From positions 40,364-104,363 of the forward strand of contig NZ_BCVK01000001.1 of NCBI RefSeq assembly GCF_001591705.1: 64,000 nucleotides of DNA, in the 5' to 3' direction. Positions 17,237 through 27,738 of this stretch are shown piece after piece. A program made the position numbers and the translations under genes. The first letter of the stretch is position 1; each line of letters begins with the position of its first letter. Under the pieces are notes generated by a model, which had not been told where the DNA came from, made no database searches, and saw only the letters and a list, made by a program, of their open reading frames with translations. Origin of the DNA: Lactococcus cremoris subsp. cremoris NBRC 100676 (lineage in GTDB: Bacteria; Bacillota; Bacilli; Lactobacillales; Streptococcaceae).

Positions 17237-17330
17237 TTTAATTCTCCAAAATTTTAATGATAAGGCTGTCGGTAGTTTTTTTAAATATTATTCATTAAAA
17301 AGTTTCTTTACAAGTCAAACAAAAATGATT

Positions 17331-18449
17331 TTACCCAATCAAAGCCTTACGCACAACTACATCCACACCCTCTGGCACCCAAGCGGCAACGACTGCTTTT
17401 TGTGGCACGCGGACCCAACCAAGACCAGAAAAGACAATATCTGACTTGTCAGTAATTTTAAACTCGCGACGAACCAATTTGGCACCAACCAAAGCAGGAG
17501 CCAAAAGCTCACCTTTATGCTTTTCATAAAATTCAGTCGCACCTTCAAGTTTCGTCCGATGAACATTGATTTCATTGTCAAAATAAGCAGTCATTCCTTG
17601 GCGCTCACCACTTATAAAGTCAAAACGTGCCAAACCACCAAAGAACAAAGTTTGTTCAGGATTGAGTTGATAGGTTTTCGGCTTAATTTCTTTACGTGGT
17701 GATACATATTTCAAATCCTCTGGTTCCAAGTAATGAGCCATTTGCCCTCGATGAATAATCCCCGGTGTGTCAATCAGTGCCGAGTCTTCATCAAGCGGAA
17801 TTTCAATCTTATCAAGAGTCGTTCCTGGAAAACGTGAAGTTGTAATCACATCCTCAGAACCTGAAGCTGACTTAATAATCGCATTAATCAAAGTTGATTT
17901 ACCAACATTGGTCACCCCAACCACATAGACATCACGCCCACGACGATAATGCTCGATAGCTTCCATCAATTCAGCCACATCATCTTTGTTTTGTGCTGAA
18001 GTGATGAGGATATCCTTAGGTTTCAAACCACGAGAAGCCGCTTGTTCTCTCAACCAAGCCGTCATTTTCCCAACTTTTAAAGATTTTGGCAAAACATCAC
18101 GTTTGTTTGCGACCATTAATAAATCATTTCCACCAGTCAATTTATGAAGGTTAGGAATCAAAGACCCATTAAAATCAAAAATATCAACCACATTAACAAT
18201 CAAAGCATTATGTTGACCAATTTCTTTAAGCAAACGCAAAAAATCTGCATCAGTCAAACTTGTCGGTGCAATCTCATTATAATGACGCAAGCGGAAACAA
18301 CGCTGACAGTATAAATCCTCATCGTTCTTTATTTTTTTCTTCAAAGCACCCGCAGGCAAAAAGCCAAGTGCATTTTTATCCTCAGTTTGAATTTTTGCAC
18401 CACAACCAATACAGTACAAATCTTCCATTGTATTTTCATTTTCAATCAT
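17331..18449 (-). CDS. yqeH: Ribosome biogenesis GTPase YqeH
   Basis: A 372-residue circularly permuted GTPase needed for 30S subunit assembly. An N-terminal zinc finger is formed by CIGC and YCQRC. The permuted G motifs follow in the order G4 ANKRD, G1 GVTNVGKSTL, G3 DTPG. The open frame starts earlier, but a TATAAT box at 18457-18462 lies between that start and the ATG at 18449, only 7 bases from it; a leaderless start at 18449 is therefore inferred. The ATG at 18428 (MEDLYCIGCG) is an alternative start and is closer to homologues. No ribosome site supports either. Confidence 0.93.
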   Translation of the reverse strand: MIENENTMEDLYCIGCGAKIQTEDKNALGFLPAGALKKKIKNDEDLYCQRCFRLRHYNEIAPTSLTDADFLRLLKEIGQHNALIVNVVDIFDFNGSLIPNLHKLTGGNDLLMVANKRDVLPKSLKVGKMTAWLREQAASRGLKPKDILITSAQNKDDVAELMEAIEHYRRGRDVYVVGVTNVGKSTLINAIIKSASGSEDVITTSRFPGTTLDKIEIPLDEDSALIDTPGIIHRGQMAHYLEPEDLKYVSPRKEIKPKTYQLNPEQTLFFGGLARFDFISGERQGMTAYFDNEINVHRTKLEGATEFYEKHKGELLAPALVGAKLVRREFKITDKSDIVFSGLGWVRVPQKAVVAAWVPEGVDVVVRKALIG

Positions 18450-18456
18450 ATTGCCT

Positions 18457-18465
18457 ATTATACCA
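18457..18465 (-). promoter_or_regulatory. Extended -10 promoter giving a leaderless yqeH mRNA
   Basis: TGGTATAAT on the minus strand ends 7 bases before the ATG at 18449, so transcription would begin at or beside the start codon. Confidence 0.65.
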
Positions 18466-18561
18466 CATTTCATCAGCATTTTTAGCCTTTTTTCCTAATA
18501 ATAAAGAGCTATTTTTGTCAGCTTTTTACTGACAGATTTATCAGTAAGTTAATTTTAAAAT

Positions 18562-18597
18562 AAAAAAGAGAAGGACAACTTGTCCATCCCCTTTTTC
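18562..18597 (-). terminator. Intrinsic terminator after guaB
   Basis: An imperfect stem built on GGACAA/TTGTCC with flanking G/A- and T/C-rich arms, followed on the minus strand by a T-run. It lies about 50 bases past the guaB stop. Confidence 0.75.
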
Positions 18598-18643
18598 TAC
18601 TGACAGAATTATCAAAATAAGATAATTTTCTTGTCAGCAATTT

Positions 18644-20167
<1,524 letters not shown>

Positions 20168-20205
20168 TATATTTCTATGGCCATCGCCAATTTTTTATTT
20201 TTACT

Positions 20206-20234
20206 ATTCTACCACTATTCCCCAAGCATTTCAA
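20206..20234 (-). promoter_or_regulatory. Promoter of guaB
   Basis: On the minus strand, TTGAAA, a 17-base spacer, then TAGAAT preceded by TGG. It predicts a leader of roughly 75 bases. Confidence 0.75.
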
Positions 20235-20504
20235 CAGTAGGAAATAGTTTAAATAGGAAAAAAACTAAAATTTAGCCAATAATTACCTTATTATTTCATA
20301 ATCTCACCTTAAATATGGTAACATATATTATACATGGTAAAATTCAATGGTTAAAAATTACATTTTAACTTTAAAAATAACAATTATATTTGACTGATAA
20401 TTATTTTTTGCCAAACTGAAATAAAGACTGATTCTTATCATTGTAAAATATTAATAAGAAAGTTTATTTATTCCTCCCAACACAAAGAAAGCTATAAATT
20501 AGAA

Positions 20505-21802
20505 ATGAAACTGAAAAAATCCCACATTATTTCCCTAATTCTATTTTCCGGATTACTACTTGTCGAACCCGTACTAGCCGAAGATAATGTCACCTCTGAC
20601 AATCATCCGATGGGCTATTTTATCAAGCAAGAACAGGAGCAAAGTCAACAAGCTTCTGATGAAACTAGCATTCTACCACAGATGAAACTCCAAATATTAG
20701 AGCGCGCTCATTTGCAGCAGTTCCGGCAGCAAGCGCCCCTTCCAATCTCTCTTCCACTGATAACTCACTCCCTAGACAAGATGCTGTAGATATTTCAGAC
20801 TACCAAAACTGGATGGTTCAATCTGATTTTAACGCTTTGAAATCAGAAGGGGTTAAAACAGCTATTATCAAGTTAACTGAAGGAACAAGTTATCTTAATC
20901 CAAGTGCTGCAAAACAAATTCTGATGGCAAAAAATGCTGGACTGACTGTAGCTACTTACCACTTTGTATATGATCCAACAAAGATTCAAAACGAAGCCGC
21001 CTTTTATGCTCAAAGCGCTAAAGCACTCGGTTTATCTACCAATACCGTGATGATTGAAGATGCGGAAGCCCCTTCACAATATTACAATTGGACAGCCGTA
21101 TCACAAGTTTTCAAAAGCACTATGAACAAAGCAGGCTTCAACAATATTCGCTATTATACTTCACAAGGTTGGGTGAGTTCAGGTGTTATGAATGCTTCAA
21201 CTCTTGGAGCCAAAAATTTATGGGTTGCTCAATATCTCTATGGAAAACCAAGTAATCAAAATCTTAAAAATACAGACTACGGTTCTTGGCAATATACGAG
21301 CCAAATGTATTACCAAAGCACTCCAAACTTAAGAAGTCACAATCTAGATACTTCAATTGATTATAATAATATTTTCAATGCTTCACAAGGACTTCAAGAC
21401 GTTTACCGCTTGTATAACGCAAATACAGGAGAACACTTCTACACTCTCAATTTTGCTGAGAAAACAAACCTGCAGAACGTTGGTTGGAGTTATGAAGGAA
21501 TCGGTTGGCTATCTTCTTCTTCTGGGTCCCCTGTTTACCGCGTCTACAACCCCAATGCTAAAGGTGGCGACCATTATTATACAATGAGTAAATGGGAAGC
21601 ACAGCAGCTGGTCAACAAGGGATGGAGATGGGATAATAATGGAGCCCCTGCCTTTTACTCTAATGGCTCAAAAAATCTCTATGTATCTTATAATCCAAAT
21701 GCTTATTCTGGCTCACACAACTACACCACAAGTTCATATGAGCAAAACAGCCTCCTTAGAAGTGGCTGGAAATATGGTGCAGTTGCATGGAAAGTTAATT
21801 AA
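20505..21802 (+). pseudogene. Secreted GH25 lysozyme-like cell-wall hydrolase, frameshifted
   Basis: The ATG at 20505 starts a clear signal peptide (MKLKKSHIISLILFSG, cleavage after VLAED) and a Gln/Ser-rich linker. That frame then runs into a stop at 20787-20789. A second frame carries the linker on (TDETPNIRARSFAAVPAA) into a GH25 domain, with DAVDISDYQNWM and the acidic MIEDAE strand, followed by tandem DUF5648-type repeats (VYRLYNANTGEHFYT). The switch lies between 20669 and about 20690 and is a net one-base loss or two-base gain. As read, no secreted enzyme is made; the internal ATG at 20813 would give a protein without signal or first catalytic strand. A terminator follows. Confidence 0.82.
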
Positions 21803-21815
21803 ATTAAATTAAATA

Positions 21816-21846
21816 AAACTAAGAAAAGCTTTTCTTAGTTTTTTTA
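21816..21846 (+). terminator. Terminator after the lysozyme gene
   Basis: A perfect stem AACTAAGAAAAG/CTTTTCTTAGTT (21817-21840) followed by a T-run. Confidence 0.88.
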
Positions 21847-21898
21847 TATTCAGAATTTGATTGATTACTTTAGGCTAAGACTTTAGAATTAAGTAAAA

Positions 21899-21921
21899 AT
21901 TCCAAAGTTTTCATTTGGAAT
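21899..21921 (-). terminator. Terminator at the end of the polysaccharide operon
   Basis: 8-bp stem ATTCCAAA (21899-21906) with TTTGGAAT (21914-21921) and a T-run on the minus strand. It lies 15 bases past the last gene of the locus. Confidence 0.8.
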
Positions 21922-21935
21922 ATCTTTTACTTATT

Positions 21936-23363
21936 TTAAAATTTCAATATCGTAAATAATGTATCAAAAATCAAAAGACTGTTTGAGATTATTATAATTA
22001 CCGCCGAAGACAAAGCAACTGTCTTATAAGAAATGACTTTCAGCTCAAAATGCTCATTTCCCGCAAATAATGGAAGTAGAAAAAGCATCGGTGTAACATA
22101 ACGTCCCTGAACTCCGCCAATTGCCCCATTGATGGCATTCGTCCCTGAAGAATATCCTGTAAAGAAATTTATATAAAGAGCAACTATGTTCAAAACAAAA
22201 AGCCCCAAAGCACCATAACTAATTAATGGATCTTTAACAAATTTTGTTTCCACAAAAGCAGCGGCTAAAATTAATATAAACCATACACTCGTAAGCCAAA
22301 AAGGCATCATATTGTGCGTAGCTAATGGCTGAACAAGAACGGTGTTGATATCCTGAACATTAATATTAGGATTAAAGTTATATGAAAAATTCATAAATAA
22401 TTTATAAATAACTAAGCCAAAACCACCATATCTACGAGCATATAAAATTCCACCAATTAAAACAATAATTAGAACAACAATACTTGTCGTAAACCTAGCC
22501 CGTTTAGAAAGTCTTCTAATAATATTTTTTGTTTTCCATCTCATAAATATAGATAAAATAATTATCGGGAAAATAAGAATTAAAAGTTTAATATTAGTTT
22601 TTGCTGCAAAGTACACGGCAATCGAACTAATAATCATTGGGAGTAAATTAAAAGGTGTTATCTTCCCTTTATCCACCATATTAATCCCCACAGCTACAAG
22701 AAAAGCCGCAAGAATTAATGTTAAACCATCGTAAGAAAGACTAGAGAAAGTATTCATTACAACAGGACTAAGCCCTATTATTGTAAATACTAATTTCCCC
22801 CTTCTAACATACTTGATGATAAAAAACAATATTAAAGTATAGACAAACATCGACAAAAGTCGAGCGCACACAATCATCATCCCCATTGAAGGATAGATAT
22901 GATAACCCAACCAAACCCCTGCGGCAGGCACTATGTGACCTAAAAAATTGTAGGATAATACTTTAGGATATTCAGTAGAGCGAGGAAGTTTATTCATTGG
23001 CATTCTTTGAACTTCAGTTTCAAAGTATTTTTTAAAATAATCTCCATTCTGATAGGCTGGTTTTTGATTAACAAATTGATTACCAAACCATTTTGAATTC
23101 TCGCCGTAGACTGTTATATCTGTGGTCAAGTGCACAATATTACTAGAATTTACAAAATGATAAACACCATCTGGTTCGTTAAAGAACGGCATTCCAATGG
23201 ATAGGATAATTCCAAAGAAAAGAGCAATTGACAAATAAAATTTGTGAACTTTCTTTTCTATTACTTCTGCATTAAATGATATTTTAGATTTTTCACTATG
23301 TCTTTTTTCATTATGTCTTTTGTTTAAGTGATAATCATTTCTTCTATATCTAACTGTATCCAT
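21936..23363 (-). CDS. DUF2142-type polytopic membrane protein (possible GT-C glycosyltransferase or ligase)
   Basis: A 475-residue protein with a basic cytoplasmic N-terminus of about 40 residues and some 11 or 12 membrane helices. After TM1 it has PFFNEPDGVYHF, an acidic loop much like PLFIEPDSSYHF of the membrane protein at 36062-37453; such a loop is typical of GT-C fold enzymes. Inference: it transfers or joins a lipid-linked sugar chain on the outer face of the membrane. It is the last gene of the locus, one base after the 599-residue surface protein gene. Polymerase, ligase and side-chain transferase roles are all possible. Confidence 0.75.
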   Translation of the reverse strand: MDTVRYRRNDYHLNKRHNEKRHSEKSKISFNAEVIEKKVHKFYLSIALFFGIILSIGMPFFNEPDGVYHFVNSSNIVHLTTDITVYGENSKWFGNQFVNQKPAYQNGDYFKKYFETEVQRMPMNKLPRSTEYPKVLSYNFLGHIVPAAGVWLGYHIYPSMGMMIVCARLLSMFVYTLILFFIIKYVRRGKLVFTIIGLSPVVMNTFSSLSYDGLTLILAAFLVAVGINMVDKGKITPFNLLPMIISSIAVYFAAKTNIKLLILIFPIIILSIFMRWKTKNIIRRLSKRARFTTSIVVLIIVLIGGILYARRYGGFGLVIYKLFMNFSYNFNPNINVQDINTVLVQPLATHNMMPFWLTSVWFILILAAAFVETKFVKDPLISYGALGLFVLNIVALYINFFTGYSSGTNAINGAIGGVQGRYVTPMLFLLPLFAGNEHFELKVISYKTVALSSAVIIIISNSLLIFDTLFTILKF

Positions 23364-23364
23364 A

Positions 23365-25164
23365 TTACACTAACCTCACTAAAATACCACCAATAACCAC
23401 AATTCCTAAAATAAACAATAATAATGGGAAAATTATTGATTTCAGAGCACTAAAATGAACCTCTTTTTGAGGAGTGACAGCTAAAATATTGTACTCATTT
23501 GTCCCTGCACCATAGTCTGGAATAAGACCATTTAGTTTAAATGATTGGTTGCTTGCTGTCTTCATACTAGTTTTAGTAAGTTGGCTACCATTAGGCGAAA
23601 CTACATTTTCTGAAAAAATAGAAAAATCAATGGGTGTTTTATCAACAGAGTAGTTAGTAGGAGCGGCAACCTGATAAAGGAAGTAATCTTTTCCTTCTCC
23701 CAAACCAAATAATTTGATTAAAGATTGATTAATTTTGGTATCACGTTCATAATCATAATTGAATCTTGTATTATTCAACTCAATTGGAGATACATCATCA
23801 TCACCAAAAACATATTGGTTCCCACCTCTTAATAAAGTATAGCTTGTAGGAGAAACTGTAGACAAATCTTGAATTTCGCTCCATTTCCCTTGACTATCAT
23901 ATAGATACTTTTTACCACCCACATTCTTCCCTAAAATATAAACAGCATCTCTAACCATCTTATTTTTATTTGCATCCACTTCAACAAAATTTATACCAGT
24001 CGTATTCACCTTGGGAGCAGACGAGGTAATCTGAGTTCCAGTTGTCTGAGAAATCACATTCGCCGTCATTCCAAAATTATTGTCTGGGGAGTTGAAAGCT
24101 TTAATTGGAACATTCATTTTTGTAGTATTCGTGCTTGTTCCTTGTTGAATAGATACATTATTTACATAGACAACAGGAGAAAGATGAGCTTTTATATCAA
24201 TAGAAACATCACTATGTGTTGGTGGAATTGTCAGTTCATACATGTTAATCTGCCAAGAAATAAGAACGCTACCTATCGTATCCGCAATTTTACTTAGTTG
24301 TTCAGGACTAGCTAAAGGGTCAAAAGTTACTCCTGGATTAATAATAGGCGGTATTAATGAAGTTACTGTATTTGGAAGTGATGTTTCATCAATAACAATA
24401 TTTGCATCAGGACGGAGGTCAATCTTTGTAGGTGTAGTAGGGTTTAACATCTTTTTGCTTACTTTTAGTTTATAATGTAATTCTTGATTTAACTCCACTG
24501 TTATCGGCTGACTACTTTTAGAATTACCTGAAGCAAAAGAAAGTGAAATCCCTAAACTATTTGTGTCTACCTTAACTTCACTCATATCTGGAGTGACCAT
24601 AATTAACTTTATAATACCTTTGCTACTGCCATCTACAATAGCTGTCAGTCCTGTGGTCACCTTTGCTGATGCTCTTCCTTCAAGATCTGTCGTTTCATTT
24701 CCGCCATTAGGGGTATGAAATCTGACAAAATTGCTAGGAGGGTTAAAAGACATGATGTCTGTTCCATTATTTGTTTCGTTTATTGATTGAAGAAGTGTAA
24801 AATTTGTACTAAAAAGCGTTGAAATTATCGTTTGTGCTTCATTATCAGTATGTTTACTGCCTTCCCCAACAGTTAATCCAGCAACAACTATCACGTGTTC
24901 TGTATTTTGCGATCCTCGCCAAGCAGAAGAGTTTGTCACTTGGTTAGAAAATTTCCCCTCCATAATAGCTTCATATGCGGTTTGATAATTTCCTGCCAAA
25001 AATGCTTCATTTTGAATGGGATCTCCTGAAGAAGTAACTTTGATTGATAAATTCGTAGTCAAAGTTTTATCCGAAGCACTTACAGTATGTCCTTCATAGA
25101 AAGTAAAGAGTAATAGCCCCATCACTCCAATAAGAGTAACTAAGAAGGTTACCTTTTTATACAT
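23365..25164 (-). CDS. Membrane-tethered extracellular protein of unknown function in the polysaccharide locus
   Basis: A 599-residue protein. It has an N-terminal hydrophobic segment (VTFLVTLIGVMGLLLFTF), a large Ser/Thr/Asn-rich and probably beta-sheet exterior, and a C-terminal transmembrane helix (IIFPLLLFILGIVVIGGIL) with a very short tail. There is no LPxTG motif, so it would be held by the helix. Residues near 510-530 (FLYQVAAPTNYSVDKTPIDF) resemble the end of a SpaA/CnaB-like pilin domain. The ATG at 25164 sits after GGAG; a TTG four codons upstream overlaps that site and is rejected. A surface protein is unusual among glycosyltransferase genes; it might guide chain attachment. No family is firmly recognised. 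Confidence 0.75.
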   Translation of the reverse strand: MYKKVTFLVTLIGVMGLLLFTFYEGHTVSASDKTLTTNLSIKVTSSGDPIQNEAFLAGNYQTAYEAIMEGKFSNQVTNSSAWRGSQNTEHVIVVAGLTVGEGSKHTDNEAQTIISTLFSTNFTLLQSINETNNGTDIMSFNPPSNFVRFHTPNGGNETTDLEGRASAKVTTGLTAIVDGSSKGIIKLIMVTPDMSEVKVDTNSLGISLSFASGNSKSSQPITVELNQELHYKLKVSKKMLNPTTPTKIDLRPDANIVIDETSLPNTVTSLIPPIINPGVTFDPLASPEQLSKIADTIGSVLISWQINMYELTIPPTHSDVSIDIKAHLSPVVYVNNVSIQQGTSTNTTKMNVPIKAFNSPDNNFGMTANVISQTTGTQITSSAPKVNTTGINFVEVDANKNKMVRDAVYILGKNVGGKKYLYDSQGKWSEIQDLSTVSPTSYTLLRGGNQYVFGDDDVSPIELNNTRFNYDYERDTKINQSLIKLFGLGEGKDYFLYQVAAPTNYSVDKTPIDFSIFSENVVSPNGSQLTKTSMKTASNQSFKLNGLIPDYGAGTNEYNILAVTPQKEVHFSALKSIIFPLLLFILGIVVIGGILVRLV

Positions 25165-25192
25165 TTTATTCTCCAATCGTTTAGTATTAGGG

Positions 25193-26611
25193 TTATTTTT
25201 TACTTACAATCTTTTTGACTTCAATAAAAAGACTGGATTTCAATAAGATATTAAGAATTATATATATTATAGCACCAATCAATACTTGAAATATAAGATT
25301 ATGCATATTCATCTTCAAAGAATTGTTTAAATAGAAAACAGCTCCAAACATCACTGCACCAGATATAAAGTATTTCCAGCAAGATAAAATCATTGGAATT
25401 ATCTCAAAGTCATTTCTCAAAATATAAAATTGATAAATCGTCACTGAAGCCTCGGCAATTACTGTCGCAATCATTGCACCAGTGAGTCCCAAAAGAGGAA
25501 TCAAAGCAAAGTTAAGTAAAATATTAAGAACTGCACCAATTGTTACCGAAGTTGTGAATTCTCTCATCCGATTTAATGGAAGAAGGTACTGAATTCCCAA
25601 AACATTACTCCAAGCAATGAATATAATAATTGGGGCTTCCATCATTAGCAAAGGACCGACAGCTACCCATTTAGGGCCGAAAAAGAATCCTGCAAAATTG
25701 AGTGCTATTCCCATAACACCAAACATTATCGGTACAGCAAGCCCAGTCATAAGGACGAAAGATTTTTTTAAAGTCTCTTGGACTTCTTTAATTTTACCTT
25801 TTGAAAAAAGATTTGAAACATGTGGTAACATGACTACACCTAAAGAAGTGACAATGCTCAATGTTACTTTAATCAGACTATCCGATTGACTAAAAAATCC
25901 CGATGCCGTTTTCCCATCAAAAATCCCAATCATTGTTTTGTTCGCAATTGTATAAATCTGTGTAGCAATTTGCGGCAAAAAAAGTAATAGTGTGGGTTTT
26001 AAATGATGTCCTAATGCTAATTCTTTCCATTTGGGGGCAAAAATTTCCTTGCGCAAATATGGCCAAAGTGAAAGATTTCCAATCAATAATGTTCCGGTAA
26101 TGATTAAAACATAAATGGGCAAATCCTTTGGACTCTTAATAAAAGTAAAGATGAAAATAACTGAAATAATAGAGACAATAAAATTACGCCCTACTGTTCG
26201 CTTGAAATTTTCTACTCCCATAAAATACCAAGAAATATCAAAAGCCGCAGCGATAATAGCGATACTCTGCAAGAGATATATCTCAAAATCCTGTTTTTGA
26301 AAAGCTAAGAAAATACAGAAAATAAGAAAAGAGAGAGCAATGGTACAAAATCTCAAAAATGAAATTTCCCAAAAAATTTGGCTTCTCTTTTCTTTATCAG
26401 ATTGATGATATGCAATCTCTCGATTTCCATAAGTTGTTATCCCAATTGAACCAGCTAATACAAAGTACTGAATAATCGCATAGGTAAATGTATTTAAACC
26501 TATAGCCGTTGTGCCAAGCACCCTAGAAATATAGGGAATTGTGATAATTGGAATAATCACAATCAATAATTGGTAAGAGCTATTCAGAAGATAGTTTTTT
26601 AATACTTTCAA
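25193..26611 (-). CDS. Wzx-type lipid-linked oligosaccharide flippase
   Basis: A 472-residue polytopic protein with about 14 membrane helices and the MOP-superfamily layout (NSSYQLLIVIIPIITIPYIS at the N-terminus, GITTYGNREIAYH near residue 60). It would move an undecaprenyl-linked repeat unit to the outer face. The rhamnan genes in this locus use an ABC exporter, so this flippase most likely serves the second chain made by the variable genes. The start overlaps the glf stop by 4 bases. Confidence 0.88.
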   Translation of the reverse strand: MKVLKNYLLNSSYQLLIVIIPIITIPYISRVLGTTAIGLNTFTYAIIQYFVLAGSIGITTYGNREIAYHQSDKEKRSQIFWEISFLRFCTIALSFLIFCIFLAFQKQDFEIYLLQSIAIIAAAFDISWYFMGVENFKRTVGRNFIVSIISVIFIFTFIKSPKDLPIYVLIITGTLLIGNLSLWPYLRKEIFAPKWKELALGHHLKPTLLLFLPQIATQIYTIANKTMIGIFDGKTASGFFSQSDSLIKVTLSIVTSLGVVMLPHVSNLFSKGKIKEVQETLKKSFVLMTGLAVPIMFGVMGIALNFAGFFFGPKWVAVGPLLMMEAPIIIFIAWSNVLGIQYLLPLNRMREFTTSVTIGAVLNILLNFALIPLLGLTGAMIATVIAEASVTIYQFYILRNDFEIIPMILSCWKYFISGAVMFGAVFYLNNSLKMNMHNLIFQVLIGAIIYIILNILLKSSLFIEVKKIVSKK

Positions 26612-27738
26612 TCTTTAAATTCCTTATCGACAGCTTTTAAAGCTGCATTAAAGACTTGGTCCATATCATAATACTGATAGTTACCCAAACGACCACCAAA
26701 TATTACTGTTTTTTCATTATCTGCTAATTTACGATATTTCTTAAAGAGTTCTGAGTTTTTCGTATCATTAACAGGGTAATAAGCTTCCTTCGTACGATCC
26801 CAATCTTGAGGATATTCCTTAGTGATGATTGTTTTATTTTCATCACCTTTTTTATCAAAGTGACGCCATTCCATCACGCGCGTAAACGGAGTCTCAGCAT
26901 CTGTATAATTGATAACAGCATTACCTTGTTTGTTGTCAGTTTCAAAAGTTTCTGATTCAAATCGAACAGAACGATATTCTAATTCACCAAGTTCATAATT
27001 AAAGTATTGGTCAATCATTCCTGTATAAACGATTTTAGGAAATTCTGCTAAATAATCTTCTTTATGTGAGAAAAAGTCAGTATTTACTTGAACATCAATC
27101 AATTCAGAGTCCAGCATCTTATCAAAAATTGCTGTGTATCCATCCACTGGAACTCCTTGATAACGATGATTGAAATAGTTATTATCAAAGGTATAACGAA
27201 CTGGTAAACGACGGATAATAAAACTTGGTAATTCTGTAGCTTTACGTCCCCATTGTTTTTCTGTATATCCTTTAATCAATTTTGTATAAATATCAGTACC
27301 AATTAAAGAAATAGCTTGTTCTTCAAGATTTTTTGGAATACCAGAAAGACCGGCAGCAACTTTTTGCTCCTCAATCTTTGCAGCAGCTTCTTCTGGAGTC
27401 TTCACTCCCCACATTTGATAGAAAGTATTCATATTAAATGGGAGATTGTAGAGTTCACCTTTATAATTAGCAACTACTTGGTTAATATAGCCATTAAACT
27501 CGGTAAATTGATTAACATAATCCCAAACTTCTTTATTGTCTGTATGGAAAATATGTGCCCCAAAATCATGGACATTAATACCTTTTTCTTTATGGGTATA
27601 CATATTCCCACCAACGTGCGCGCGTCGTTCAATAATCAAGTTACGCTTTCCACGTTTAGCTGCTTCATGTGCGAAAATTGCACCATAAGGTCCTGCACCA
27701 ACAATTAAGTAATCATAGTTTTTTGTATTATATTTCAT
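26608..27738 (-). CDS. glf: UDP-galactopyranose mutase
   Basis: A 376-residue flavoenzyme interconverting UDP-galactopyranose and UDP-galactofuranose. The FAD-binding loop VGAGPYGAIFAHEAAKRG and the following ERRAHVGGNMYT are at the N-terminus. WGRKATELP, RYTFDNNYF and the late GGRLGNYQYYDMDQV carry residues typical of the active site. The gene starts inside the stop of the upstream transferase gene (TAATG). Its presence means the cell can supply galactofuranose for the polysaccharide. Confidence 0.96.
   Translation of the reverse strand: MKYNTKNYDYLIVGAGPYGAIFAHEAAKRGKRNLIIERRAHVGGNMYTHKEKGINVHDFGAHIFHTDNKEVWDYVNQFTEFNGYINQVVANYKGELYNLPFNMNTFYQMWGVKTPEEAAAKIEEQKVAAGLSGIPKNLEEQAISLIGTDIYTKLIKGYTEKQWGRKATELPSFIIRRLPVRYTFDNNYFNHRYQGVPVDGYTAIFDKMLDSELIDVQVNTDFFSHKEDYLAEFPKIVYTGMIDQYFNYELGELEYRSVRFESETFETDNKQGNAVINYTDAETPFTRVMEWRHFDKKGDENKTIITKEYPQDWDRTKEAYYPVNDTKNSELFKKYRKLADNEKTVIFGGRLGNYQYYDMDQVFNAALKAVDKEFKD

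Noticed and set aside
20669..20690. Programmed frameshift in the lysozyme gene
   Set aside because: No slippery run or pseudoknot is apparent, and secreted hydrolases are not known to be made this way.
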